DNA from: Aquabacterium humicola
GTDB taxonomy: Bacteria; Pseudomonadota; Gammaproteobacteria; Burkholderiales; Burkholderiaceae_C
Direction: 5' to 3'
Assembly: GCF_030167915.1 (NCBI RefSeq)
Contig: NZ_JARGNB010000005.1
Coordinates: 124,001-188,000 of the forward strand
Length of the DNA: 64,000 nt
Position 1 is the stretch's first letter. Each line of letters opens with the position of its first letter. Shown here piece after piece: positions 43,133-51,809 of the stretch. The notes beneath the pieces are model-generated. The model did no database searches and had not been told where the DNA came from. It saw nothing but the letters and a program-made list of their open reading frames with translations. The translations under genes and the position numbers were made by a program.

Positions 43133-45040
43133 ATGCCCGTTGTCCGCCCGCTGCGTCCGCTGCGCCTGCTGCTCGCCTGCCTGCTGGCCGTGCCGCTGCT
43201 GTCGTCCTGCACGCTGGTCACGCTGCGCGACGAGGCCCGCGCCTTCTACGCCGCCACCGTGCTGGCCGGGCGCGTCGCGGTGCCGGCGGGCTGGCAGGGG
43301 CCGGTGGTCGTCGCCGCCGTGGCCGAAGGCGCCGACGGCCGCCGCCAGGTCGTGCACCAGGTGCGCCTGCACGAGGCGGGCGGCTACGAGCTGATCGTGC
43401 CCGACGGGCTCACCACCGTGGTGGCCTTCGGCGATGCCGACGGCAACGGCCGGCCCGATGACGGGGACCCGGCGGCGCTGCAGCCGGCGCCGGTGGAGGT
43501 GCGCAGCCAGGGCCTGCTGCTGCAGCTCGACCTGGTGCTCGCGCCCGGCCAGGCCGCCGCGCTGCGACGCGCGCTGCCCGCCGACGCCCCTTCGCCGCCG
43601 CGCCACAGCACGCAGGTCGGTGCGCCGCTGCGGCTGGACGAGCCCGCCTTCTCGGCCGAGGCCGGGCGCCAGGGCTACTGGTCGCCGATGGAGGCCTTCC
43701 GCCGCACCGGCGGCAACATCTACTTCGCCGAGCCCTACGACCCGGCGCGCACGCCGGTGCTGTTCGTGCACGGCGCGCTCGGCTCGGCGCAGGACTTCGC
43801 ACCCTTCCTCTCGCGCCTCGACCGCCGGCGCTACCAGGCCTGGGTGTTCCAGTACCCGTCGGGCTCGTCGCTCGACTCGATGGCCCACCTGCTGTACTGG
43901 AAGCTGTTCAACCTGCAGGTGCGGCACCGCGTCGAACGGCTGCACATCGTCGCGCACAGCATGGGCGGCCTCGTCGTGCGGCGGCTGCTGCTCGACCACG
44001 GCGCCGAGCTCGGCTCCCTGGTCGGCGCCTTCGTCTCGCTGTCGACGCCCTGGGGCGGCGAATCCGGCGCCGCGCTGGGCGTGAAGCACTCGCCGGCGGT
44101 GGTGCCATCGTGGCGCGACATGCAGCCCGGCGAAGCCTTCCTGACGCAGCTGTATGCGCGGCCGCTGCCGCCGTCCGTGCGGCACCTGCTGCTGTTCGGC
44201 CACCGCGGCGGCTACAACCTGCTGCGCCCGACCACCGACGGCACCGTGACCCTGGCCAGCCAGCTGCGCCCCGAGGCCCAGGCCGAGGCCCGCATGGTCA
44301 CCGGCTTCGACGAGGACCACGACAGCATCCTCGCCGCGCCGACGGTGATCGAGCATGTGCAGGCCCTGCTCGCCGCCGCCGACCGCCCCGGCGCGATGCC
44401 GGCGGGCGGCCGGCTGCAGGTGCGGCTGGCGGCGCCCGACGGCCGCGCCGAATCGCTGCTGGCGGCGCTGGCCACGCTGACGCTGACGCCGGTGGGCGGG
44501 CCCGACACCCCGCGCACGCCGCAGGTGATGTCGCTGACCCCGGGGGCCGGCCTCACCCGCGTCGGGCCGGTGGCGCCCGGCGTCTACGAGGTCAGCGCCA
44601 CCGCGCCGGCCTTCCGCACCCAACCGGCGCGGCGCCGCGTCACGGTCGAGCCCGGCGGCGAAACGGCGCTGGACTTCACGCTCGCCCCGCAAGGCACGCT
44701 GTTCGGCCAGATCGACGTCGCCGGCGACCCGCTGCGCCAGCCCGCCGGCAGCTACCGCGCGCCGCACACCCGCGCGACCGTGCGCCGCATCGTGCTGCAG
44801 GGCCCCGGCGGCGTGCGCACGCTGGTGCCGCGCCACAGCGAACGGCCGGACCTGCTGCCCGCCTTCCTGGACGATCGGGACGATGCCGACGGCGCGGTCT
44901 TCAGCTTCGTGAACCTGCCCGCCGGCGAGTTCGTGCTGACCGTCGAGGCGGACGGCCACGCGCCGCACGTCTCGCGGCACGTCGTGATGCCGGGGCGGGT
45001 GTCGCCGCTGGCCAGCGTGCTGTTGCAGCCGCTGCGATGA
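43133..45040 (+). CDS. Lipase-like alpha/beta hydrolase lipoprotein
   Basis: A 635-residue lipoprotein (lipobox LSSC, Cys26). A short acidic 'DADGNGRPDDGD' at 101-112 may bind calcium. The hydrolase core (about 205-390) has 'PVLFVHGALGSAQDF' and the nucleophile Ser276 in 'VAHSMGGLVVRRL', with 'STPWGGE' after it. The last 220 residues look like two beta-sandwich, carboxypeptidase-regulatory-like repeats ('VAPGVYEVSATAPAFRTQ', 'LPAGEFVLTVEADGHAP'). It likely sits on the outer or inner membrane facing the periplasm and acts on esters or lipids. Confidence 0.78.
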   Translation: MPVVRPLRPLRLLLACLLAVPLLSSCTLVTLRDEARAFYAATVLAGRVAVPAGWQGPVVVAAVAEGADGRRQVVHQVRLHEAGGYELIVPDGLTTVVAFGDADGNGRPDDGDPAALQPAPVEVRSQGLLLQLDLVLAPGQAAALRRALPADAPSPPRHSTQVGAPLRLDEPAFSAEAGRQGYWSPMEAFRRTGGNIYFAEPYDPARTPVLFVHGALGSAQDFAPFLSRLDRRRYQAWVFQYPSGSSLDSMAHLLYWKLFNLQVRHRVERLHIVAHSMGGLVVRRLLLDHGAELGSLVGAFVSLSTPWGGESGAALGVKHSPAVVPSWRDMQPGEAFLTQLYARPLPPSVRHLLLFGHRGGYNLLRPTTDGTVTLASQLRPEAQAEARMVTGFDEDHDSILAAPTVIEHVQALLAAADRPGAMPAGGRLQVRLAAPDGRAESLLAALATLTLTPVGGPDTPRTPQVMSLTPGAGLTRVGPVAPGVYEVSATAPAFRTQPARRRVTVEPGGETALDFTLAPQGTLFGQIDVAGDPLRQPAGSYRAPHTRATVRRIVLQGPGGVRTLVPRHSERPDLLPAFLDDRDDADGAVFSFVNLPAGEFVLTVEADGHAPHVSRHVVMPGRVSPLASVLLQPLR

Positions 45041-45082
45041 ACCCGCCTAGACTCGGCGCATCCTGGACCCGCCCGCGCCGCC

Positions 45083-45988
45083 ATGTCGAGCACCCTCGAC
45101 ACGCTGACCGAGATCAACGTCGACGACCTGCTCGATGCCGCCGGCCTCGTGCGCTGGCGCCGCACGCCGCTGCGCCGGCTGTTCAGGCGGCCGGCGCGGC
45201 GCTTCGCGCACATCGCGATGGCCTTCGACCGGGCCGTCGCCGAACGGGGCTTCGCCGGCGGCAGCGCGTGGATGGTCGAACGCATGGCCGGTGGCCTGCA
45301 GGTGCAGGGGGCGGCACAGGTGCCGGCGCACGGGCCGCTGTGCGTGCTGGCGAACCATCCCGGCATGACCGACACGGTGGCGCTGATCGCCAGCCTCGCG
45401 GTGCGGCCCGACCTGCGCGTGATCGCGCTCGACCGGCCCTTCCTGCGCGCGCTGCCGGCGGTGGCGCCGCGGCTGATCTTCGTGCCGGCCGATGACGAGG
45501 CCGGCCGGCTGGCCGTCGTGCGCCAGGGTGTCGAGCACCTGCGCGCGGGCGGCGCGCTGCTGACCTTCCCGGCCGCCCGCATCGAGCCCGATCCGGCGCT
45601 GGCCGGCGCGCCGCCGGCACTGGCGTCGCTGGCCGTCTGGTCGGCGAGCTTCGCGCTCTTCGTGCGCCGCGTGCCGCGCACGGTGGTGCTGCCGGCACTG
45701 GCCAGCCACGTGCTCGACGCCGGCGCCCAAGGCCACCCGCTGGCCCGGCTGCGCCGGCGGCCCGAGGACCGCGAGAAGCTCGGCGCCGCGCTGCAGGTGG
45801 CCCTGGCGCGTTACCAGCGCGGCCAGGTGCGCGTCGCCTTCGGCTCGCCGCTGGCCGGCACCGATGCCCGCGCGCTGCATGCCGCGGTGCTCGACCAGAT
45901 GGCGCGCCTGATCGCCGCGGCCGCCGCCGACGGCACGGCGCCCCCTGCCGGCACACCGGCGCACGATGCGGCGCTGGCGCGCCGCTGA
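45083..45988 (+). CDS. PlsC-type acyltransferase-like protein
   Basis: A 301-residue protein with the HxxxxD motif of glycerolipid acyltransferases, 'LANHPGMTDTVAL' (His92, Asp97), and a second block 'LLTFPAARIEPDP' in place of FPEGTRS. Basic N-terminus ('RRLFRRPARRF') fits membrane surface binding; no membrane span is clear. Probable role is transfer of an acyl group to a lysolipid. It follows the lipase-like lipoprotein by 42 bases and precedes the dehydrogenase; operon links are uncertain. Confidence 0.72.
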   Translation: MSSTLDTLTEINVDDLLDAAGLVRWRRTPLRRLFRRPARRFAHIAMAFDRAVAERGFAGGSAWMVERMAGGLQVQGAAQVPAHGPLCVLANHPGMTDTVALIASLAVRPDLRVIALDRPFLRALPAVAPRLIFVPADDEAGRLAVVRQGVEHLRAGGALLTFPAARIEPDPALAGAPPALASLAVWSASFALFVRRVPRTVVLPALASHVLDAGAQGHPLARLRRRPEDREKLGAALQVALARYQRGQVRVAFGSPLAGTDARALHAAVLDQMARLIAAAAADGTAPPAGTPAHDAALARR

Positions 45989-45990
45989 TG

Positions 45991-46012
45991 GCCCGATGAA
46001 GGCCCGATGAAG
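45991..46012 (+). repeat. Tandem 11-bp duplication at a start codon
   Basis: GCCCGATGAAG occurs twice in a row (45991-46001 and 46002-46012). Each copy carries an ATG; translation from the first copy, ATGAAGGCCCGATGA, stops after four codons, while the second is the dehydrogenase start at 46007. Confidence 0.85.
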
Positions 46013-46993
46013 GCCCCCGCCCCCGCCCGCGCCTGCTGGCTCGCCGAACCGGGCCGCGCCGAGCTGCGCGACGAGCCGCTGGCCACGCCCGGCGACGGCG
46101 ACGTGCTGGTGCGTGCGCTGCACAGCGGCATCAGCCGCGGCACCGAGACGCTGGTCTTCCGCGGCGAAGTGCCGGCCAGCGAGCACCGGCGCATGCGCGC
46201 GCCGTTCCAGCAGGGCGAGTTCCCGGGCCCGGTCAAGTACGGCTATGCCAGCGTCGGCGTGGTCGAAGCAGGCCCGGCGGCACTGTTGGGCCGCGTGGTG
46301 TTCTGCCTGCATCCGCACCAGACGCGCTACGTCGTGCCGGCCGATGCGGTGCACCCGCTGCCGAACGGCGTGCCGCCCGCACGCGCGGTGCTGGCCGCCA
46401 ACCTCGAGACCGCGGTCAATGCGCTGTGGGATGCCGCGCCGCGCATCGGCGACCGCATCGCGGTGGTCGGCGGCGGCACGCTGGGCGCGCTGGTCGCGTG
46501 GCTCGCGGCCCGGATGCCGGGCTGCGCGGTGCAGCTGGTCGACGTGCAGCCAGCGCGGCGCGCACTGGCCGAACGGTTGGGGCTGGGCTTCGCGCTGCCG
46601 GACGAGGCCTGGGGCGATGCCGATCTCGTCGTGCATGCCAGCGGCCGCGGCGAAGGCCTGGCCACCGCGCTGCGCCTGGCCGGCTTCGAGGCCACGGTGC
46701 TGGAGCTCAGCTGGTACGGCACGCGCCCCGTCGCGGTGCCGCTGGGCGAAGCCTTCCATGCGCGGCGGCTGCGGCTGCAGTCCTCGCAGGTCGGCCACGT
46801 CGCGGCGGCGCAGCGCGGCCGCTGGGACTTCCGCCGCCGGCTGGCGCTGGCGCTGTCGCTGCTCACCGACCCGGCGCTCGATGCGCTGCTCGGCGAGCCC
46901 GCGCCCTTCGACGCGCTGCCCGCGGTGCTGGCACGGCTGGCCGCCGGCGACGAGCCGGACGTGCTCTGCCAGCGCATCGACTACCCCCCCTAA
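46007..46993 (+). CDS. Zinc-type medium-chain dehydrogenase-like protein (pterin cluster gene 1)
   Basis: A 328-residue MDR-superfamily oxidoreductase. The N-terminal catalytic fold includes '[20 protein letters not shown]' and '[12 protein letters not shown]'; the NAD(P)-binding motif is '[17 protein letters not shown]' at about 160. The classic catalytic zinc ligands (GHE...) are not present, so it may be zinc-free. The PTPS-like gene begins nine bases after its stop and the glycosyltransferase after that. I recall this dehydrogenase type beside PTPS/RibD genes in other genomes. Substrate unknown. Confidence 0.78.
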   Translation: MKAPAPARACWLAEPGRAELRDEPLATPGDGDVLVRALHSGISRGTETLVFRGEVPASEHRRMRAPFQQGEFPGPVKYGYASVGVVEAGPAALLGRVVFCLHPHQTRYVVPADAVHPLPNGVPPARAVLAANLETAVNALWDAAPRIGDRIAVVGGGTLGALVAWLAARMPGCAVQLVDVQPARRALAERLGLGFALPDEAWGDADLVVHASGRGEGLATALRLAGFEATVLELSWYGTRPVAVPLGEAFHARRLRLQSSQVGHVAAAQRGRWDFRRRLALALSLLTDPALDALLGEPAPFDALPAVLARLAAGDEPDVLCQRIDYPP

Positions 46994-47001
46994 AGAGGCC
47001 C

Positions 47002-47406
47002 ATGTACAGCGTCAACGTCCGCGACCACTTCATGATCGCCCACAGCTTTGCCGGCGAGACCTTCGGCCCGGCGCAGCGCCTGCATGGCGCGACCTACGTC
47101 GTCGACATGACGCTGCAGCGCACGGCGCTCGACGCCGACGGCGTGGTGACCGACATCGGCCGCGCCGCGGCGCTGCTGAAGGCGGTGCTGGGCGACCTGA
47201 ACTTCAGCAACCTGGACGACGAGCCCGCGTTCCGGGGCCGCAATACGACGACCGAGTTCCTCGCCCGCGCGCTGTTCGACCGCCTCGCCGCGCGCATCGC
47301 GGCCGGTGCGCTGGGCCCCGACGGTGCCGGGCTGGCGGCGATGAAGATCACGCTGCACGAATCGCATGTCGCCTGGGCGGCCTACGAAGGGCCGCTGCCG
47401 GCCTAG
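47002..47406 (+). CDS. Atypical 6-pyruvoyl-tetrahydropterin synthase/QueD-like protein (pterin cluster gene 2)
   Basis: A 134-residue T-fold protein. The family order is kept: 'MIAHSF' (His14), '[16 protein letters not shown]' (His28), '[12 protein letters not shown]', '[15 protein letters not shown]' and '[15 protein letters not shown]'. Compared with E. coli QueD as I remember it, the catalytic Cys of CGRLHGH is replaced (Ala24), the third zinc His is Ala30, and the LDHxxLND segment reads LNFSNLDD. Zinc binding and chemistry are thus likely altered. Probably acts on a pterin or related GTP-derived compound. Operon with neighbours on both sides. Confidence 0.75.
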   Translation: MYSVNVRDHFMIAHSFAGETFGPAQRLHGATYVVDMTLQRTALDADGVVTDIGRAAALLKAVLGDLNFSNLDDEPAFRGRNTTTEFLARALFDRLAARIAAGALGPDGAGLAAMKITLHESHVAWAAYEGPLPA

Positions 47407-47422
47407 CTTGCAAAGGACGCGT

Positions 47423-48499
47423 GTGCGGCGGCTGACCTTCCTGATGCCCGGCGACCCGGCGAGCCTGACCGGTGGGTATGCCTACGACCGTGCGATGGTC
47501 GCCGGCCTGCGCGCGCGCGGCTGGACGGTCGGGCAGCCGCGGCTGCCCGACGGCTTCCCGTTTCCCGGCGAGGCGGCCTTCGCGGCGGCCGCGCGCTGCA
47601 TCGGCGAGATACCGGACGGCACGCTCGTCGTCGCCGACGGCCTGGCCTTCGGCGCGCTGCCCGCGCTGGCCGAAGCCCACGCCGGGCGGCTGCGCTGGGT
47701 CGCGCTGGTGCACCACCCGCTGGCGCTGGAGACCGGCCTGGCCGACGTGCAGGCCGCGCAGCTCTTCGACAGCGAACGCCGCGCGCTGGCCACCGCGCGG
47801 CGGGTGATCGTGCCCAGCGCGGCCACCGCTCGCGCACTGGCACCGTACGGCGTGCCGCCGGAGCGCCTGCACGTGATCGCGCCGGGCACCGATCCGGCGC
47901 CGCTGGCCGCAGGTTCCGGCGACGACGGCCTCACGCTGCTGTGCGTGGCGACGGTCAGCGCACGCAAGGGCCATGCGCTGCTGATCGACGCACTGGCCGG
48001 CCTCGGCGACAGGCGCTGGACGCTGCACTGCGTGGGCAGCCTCGAGCGCGATCCGGCGACCGCGGCCGCGCTGCGCCGCCAGATCGACACGCTCGGCCTC
48101 GCCGGGCGCGTGCGGCTGCACGGCGAGCTGCCCGACGCCGCGTTGCAGGCGCTGATGCAGCGCGCCGACGTCGCGGTGCTGGCCACGTTCTTCGAAGGTT
48201 ATGGAATGGCGCTGGCCGAGGCGCTGGCGCGCGGGCTGCCGGTGGTGGCCACGGCGGTCGGTGCGCTGCCCGAGACGGTGCCGGCCGGCGCCGGCATGCT
48301 GGTGCCGTCGGGTGACATGGCGGCGCTGCGCGAGGCGCTGCGCCGCATGATCGACGAGCCCGGCTGGCGCGCGCAGCTGGCGGCCGGCGCGCGGGCCGCG
48401 CGGGCGGCGCTGCCGACCTGGCCGCAGGCCGTCGCGGCCTTCGAGGCCGTGCTGGCCGCGCTGGCCACGCCGGCCGACCACGCGGGCGCGCCGCGATGA
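47423..48499 (+). CDS. Family-4-type glycosyltransferase (pterin cluster gene 3)
   Basis: A 358-residue GT-B glycosyltransferase. GTG 47423 follows AAAGGA. N-terminal 'LTFLMPGDPASLTGGYAYDRAM' has the GG loop, and the C-terminal half has 'LLCVATVSARKGHALLIDAL' and the ExxxxxxxE-type motif 'FEGYGMALAEALARGLPVVAT'. This is the GT4 retaining pattern; donor and acceptor are unknown. Its stop overlaps the methyltransferase ATG as ATGA, so they are translationally coupled. In this setting the acceptor may be the pterin-like product. Confidence 0.82.
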   Translation: MRRLTFLMPGDPASLTGGYAYDRAMVAGLRARGWTVGQPRLPDGFPFPGEAAFAAAARCIGEIPDGTLVVADGLAFGALPALAEAHAGRLRWVALVHHPLALETGLADVQAAQLFDSERRALATARRVIVPSAATARALAPYGVPPERLHVIAPGTDPAPLAAGSGDDGLTLLCVATVSARKGHALLIDALAGLGDRRWTLHCVGSLERDPATAAALRRQIDTLGLAGRVRLHGELPDAALQALMQRADVAVLATFFEGYGMALAEALARGLPVVATAVGALPETVPAGAGMLVPSGDMAALREALRRMIDEPGWRAQLAAGARAARAALPTWPQAVAAFEAVLAALATPADHAGAPR

Positions 48500-49374
48500 G
48501 CGACGGCTTCAGCGCCGGCTGGCTGCAGCTGCGCGAGCCCTTCGACACCGCGGCGCGCGCGCAGGCCGACGCGGTCAGGCAGTTCGCGCTGGCCGGTCGC
48601 GCCGCCGATGCCGGCCCGTGGTCCGTCATCGATCTGGCCTGCGGCACCGGCGCCAACCTGCGCGCGCTGGCGCCCCGCCTCGGCCAGGGCCAACGCTGGC
48701 GGCTGATCGACCACGACGACGCGCTGCTCGGCGAGGTGCCCGCCGCGCTCGCGCGCTGGGCCACTGCGGCCGGCCACCGCGTCACGCCGGGCGGCGCCAC
48801 GATCCACCTGGCGGGCGAGGGCTTCGACGCGATCATCGAACGCCGGCGCCTGGACCTCGCGGCGGCGCTTCACGATCTCGAGTTGCCGCCGGGCGCGTTG
48901 CTGACGGCGTCCGCGCTGCTCGACCTGGTGTCCGCGCACTGGCTGCAGGCACTGCTGCAGCACGCGCTCGCCGCCCGCGCGACACTGCTGTTCGCATTGA
49001 CCGCCGACGCCCGCATCCGCTGGTCGCCCGGCGATCCGGCCGACGAGGCCGTGCAGGCCCTGTTCGCCGCGCACCAGCGCCGCGACAAGGGCTTCGGTGC
49101 CGCGCTCGGCAGCCAGGCCGCGACCGTCGCCCTCGAGCACCTGGCCGCCGCCGGGTGGACGACGAGACACGCGGCGAGCGACTGGCTCATCGACGGCGCG
49201 CAGGCGCCGGCGATGCTGCGCGCGATGGTCGAGGGCACCGCCGCCGCGGCGATCGAGCAGGACCCGGCGGCGCGCGCGCTGGTGCAGGCCTGGGCGCTGC
49301 GACGCCAGGGTGCGCTGCCCGCGACCCGGCTGCGGGTCGGCCACGTCGACCTGGCCGCGCGACCGCCGGGCTAA
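48496..49374 (+). CDS. Class I SAM-dependent methyltransferase (pterin cluster gene 4)
   Basis: A 292-residue protein with motif I 'VIDLACGTGANLRALAPRL', an acidic 'LIDHDDALL' after strand 2, and 'ASALLDLVSAHWLQALLQ' in the motif IV/V region. The ATGA overlap with the glycosyltransferase stop shows tight coupling. Substrate unknown. Its TAA interlocks with the TAG of the convergent RibD-type gene, so that gene is likely part of the same functional set. Confidence 0.8.
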   Translation: MSDGFSAGWLQLREPFDTAARAQADAVRQFALAGRAADAGPWSVIDLACGTGANLRALAPRLGQGQRWRLIDHDDALLGEVPAALARWATAAGHRVTPGGATIHLAGEGFDAIIERRRLDLAAALHDLELPPGALLTASALLDLVSAHWLQALLQHALAARATLLFALTADARIRWSPGDPADEAVQALFAAHQRRDKGFGAALGSQAATVALEHLAAAGWTTRHAASDWLIDGAQAPAMLRAMVEGTAAAAIEQDPAARALVQAWALRRQGALPATRLRVGHVDLAARPPG

Positions 49375-50210
49375 CTCCTCATGTCCACGTCCCAGAGCCG
49401 GTCGCCACCGAGCGAATAGACGCGGCAGCGCGGCCGGGCGCAGTCGCCCATGCGTTCGGGCCCGGGGAACAGCAGGCCGCGCCGGCCGTCGCCGATCAGC
49501 ACCGGCGCGATCGACAGGTGCAGCCGGTCGAGCGCCCGCTGCGCCAGGAAGCGCGAGACCGTGACGCCGCCGCCTTCGACCAGCAGGCGCTTCAGCCCGC
49601 GGGCGCGCAGCGCGGCGACGGCGGCGGCGACGTCGGGCGCGCCGTTGTCGCGCAGCAGCCCGGGCACCGCCAGCACGCGCGCCGCGCCGGCCAGGTCCAC
49701 CGCCTGCGCGCGCCAGCGCGCATCGCACAACCACAGCGTCGGCACGCTGCGGTCGGTGAACACGTGCGCCCGCTGCACGCCGCCGGCCAGCCCCAGCTGC
49801 GGGTCGAACAGCACGCGCACCGGGTTCGGCCCCGGCACGTGGCGGGTGGTCAGCCGCGGGTTGTCGATGGCCACCGTGCCGGCGCCGACGATCACCGCGT
49901 CGCTGAGCGCGCGCAGCCGGTGCAGGTGTTCCAGCACCTCGGTGCCGCTGACGAAGGCGGCATCGCCGGTACGGGTGGCGATGCAGCCGTCCAGGCTCTG
50001 GCCGAGCTGCGCGACCACCCAGGAATCGAGGTCGATCAGCGGCTTGAAGAGGGCGAAGCGCTCCTGCGCGGCGGTCTCCCGGCCGGCATCGCCGGTCAGC
50101 TGCCAGCCGTGCTGCGCATCGTGCCGCAGGCCCGCCGGCATCACCGGCGGCGGCGCGGCCGCGCGCGTCGCGGCGATCGCCAGCAGGCCGGGCCACAGTT
50201 CATCGAGCAT
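49371..50210 (-). CDS. RibD C-terminal/dihydrofolate-reductase-type protein (pterin cluster gene 5)
   Basis: A 279-residue protein; ATG 50210 follows GGGAGAT. The RibD_C/DHFR-like reductase is seen in 'VVAQLGQSLDGCIATRTGDAAFVSG', 'SDAVIVGAGTVAIDNPRLT', 'LLVEGGGVTVSRFLAQRALDRLHL' and 'PVLIGDG' (pieces split). The deaminase half of RibD is absent; an N-terminal ~80 residues are unassigned. It would reduce a ribosylated pyrimidine or pterin with NADPH. It opposes the methyltransferase gene with stop codons interlocked by three bases. Confidence 0.8.
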   Translation of the reverse strand: MLDELWPGLLAIAATRAAAPPPVMPAGLRHDAQHGWQLTGDAGRETAAQERFALFKPLIDLDSWVVAQLGQSLDGCIATRTGDAAFVSGTEVLEHLHRLRALSDAVIVGAGTVAIDNPRLTTRHVPGPNPVRVLFDPQLGLAGGVQRAHVFTDRSVPTLWLCDARWRAQAVDLAGAARVLAVPGLLRDNGAPDVAAAVAALRARGLKRLLVEGGGVTVSRFLAQRALDRLHLSIAPVLIGDGRRGLLFPGPERMGDCARPRCRVYSLGGDRLWDVDMRS

Positions 50211-50344
50211 CCGATCTCCCACGCTTGGACTCCGAGCCTGCTTCACCGGCTCTTCGGCAGGCCAGGGCATTCCGCGGACCTGCGCGGCAGCATAACCGGC
50301 GCCGGTCTATGCTCGCCGGCCGAACCGGACCGGGGAGCTGCTGC

Positions 50345-51724
50345 GTGAATGACACCGCCTACGACCTCATCGTCATCGGAGGAGGCTCCGGTGGCGTCGC
50401 CTGCGCGCGGCGCGCGGCCCACCACGGCGCGCGCGTCGCGCTGATCGAGGCGGTGCGCGTCGGCGGCACCTGCGTGCTGCGCGGCTGCGTGCCGAAGAAG
50501 CTGCTGATGTACGCCGCACAGATCGGCGACACGCTGCGCGAAGCGGGCGGCTTCGGCTGGCAGGTGCCGGACGGCGCGGCCTTCCGCATGCAAGCCTGGC
50601 AGGCTGCGAAGGCGCAGGAGCTCAAGCGCCTGGAAGGCATCTACCGCGGGATGCTGGAGCAGGCGAACGTGCACTTCATCGAGGGCGCCGCGCGGCTGGA
50701 CGGCCCCGGCGCGGTGCAGGTCGGCCCGCGCCGGCTGACCGCGCCGCACATCGTGCTGGCCACGGGCGCCGCGCCGGTGCGCGACAGCATCCCCGGCATC
50801 GCCGATTGCCCGACTTCGGACGAGCTGCTCGACCTCGCGGAGCTGCCCCCGCGCGCCGCGGTGATCGGCGGCGGCTACATCGCGGTGGAGTTCGCCAGCA
50901 TGCTGGCGCGGCTGGGCGTCGAGGTGACGATGCTGTACCGCGGCGAGCTGCCGCTGCGCGGCTTCGACGAGAGCCTGCGCACGCGGGCGGCCGAAGCGCT
51001 CGAGGATGCCGGCGTGCAGCTGAGGCCGGGCATGGCCCCGCTGTCGATCAGCCACGAAGCGGGCACCTGGACGCTGCACCTGGCGGACGGCGAGGCGCTG
51101 CGGCTGCCCTGGGCGCTGAACGCCACCGGCCGCCGGCCCAACAGCGCGCGCCTGGGGCTGGAGCGGGTGGGCATCGTGCCGGACGCGCAGGCGGCGGTGC
51201 CGGTCGACGAGCGTGGCCACACCGCCGCCGCCGGCATCTATGCGATCGGCGACCTCACCGCACGCCACAACCTGACGCCGGTGGCGATTGCCGAGGGCCG
51301 CGCCCTGGCCGATGCGCTGTTCGCCGGCGGCGAGCCGCAGATCGCCGTCGGCCAGGTGGCCACCGCTGTGTTCATGCTGCCGCCGATCGGCACCGTCGGC
51401 GCCACCGAGACGCATGCGCTGGCGCAGGGCCACACCATCGACGTCTTCGAAGCCGACTTCCGGCCCATGCGCGCGGCCTTCACCGGCCGCGCCGAGCGCT
51501 GCTACATGAAGCTGCTGGTCGACGTGGCGGACGACCGCGTGCTCGGCCTGCACATGATCGGCGCCGATGCGCCGGAGATCGTCCAGAGCCTGGCCGTCGC
51601 GCTGCGCGCCGGCGCCACCAAGGCCGACTTCGACCGCACCGTCGCGGTCCACCCGACGGCCGCCGAGGAATGGGTGCTGATGCGCACGCCGTCGCGGCGG
51701 GTGTCGCCGGGCGAGGTTCGGTAG
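50345..51724 (+). CDS. gor: Glutathione reductase
   Basis: A 459-residue flavoprotein disulfide reductase. GTG 50345 follows GGGGAG. FAD motif 'LIVIGGGSGGVACARRA', redox pair 'GGTCVLRGCVPKKL' (Cys43, Cys48), NADPH motif 'AVIGGGYIAVEFASML', and the C-terminal His-Glu pair in 'VHPTAAEEWVLMR'. GGTCxxRGCVPKKL and a Y/R-containing NADPH loop favour glutathione reductase over lipoamide or mercuric reductase. It keeps glutathione reduced in the cytoplasm. Monocistronic; followed by a hairpin. Confidence 0.88.
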   Translation: MNDTAYDLIVIGGGSGGVACARRAAHHGARVALIEAVRVGGTCVLRGCVPKKLLMYAAQIGDTLREAGGFGWQVPDGAAFRMQAWQAAKAQELKRLEGIYRGMLEQANVHFIEGAARLDGPGAVQVGPRRLTAPHIVLATGAAPVRDSIPGIADCPTSDELLDLAELPPRAAVIGGGYIAVEFASMLARLGVEVTMLYRGELPLRGFDESLRTRAAEALEDAGVQLRPGMAPLSISHEAGTWTLHLADGEALRLPWALNATGRRPNSARLGLERVGIVPDAQAAVPVDERGHTAAAGIYAIGDLTARHNLTPVAIAEGRALADALFAGGEPQIAVGQVATAVFMLPPIGTVGATETHALAQGHTIDVFEADFRPMRAAFTGRAERCYMKLLVDVADDRVLGLHMIGADAPEIVQSLAVALRAGATKADFDRTVAVHPTAAEEWVLMRTPSRRVSPGEVR

Positions 51725-51732
51725 AAGACGAG

Positions 51733-51765
51733 CGGCCCGCGGCCGGAAGCTCCGGGCGCGGGCCG
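51733..51765. terminator. Hairpin after glutathione reductase
   Basis: A 9-bp perfect stem (CGGCCCGCG and its complement) with an inner CCGG/CCGG pair. It starts eight bases after the stop at 51724 and lies before the convergent protease stop at 51810, so it may serve both genes. Confidence 0.5.
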
Positions 51766-51809
51766 AGCGGTCGCAGGGACCAGCGGATCAGCGGGCGATC
51801 GGCGCGTAA

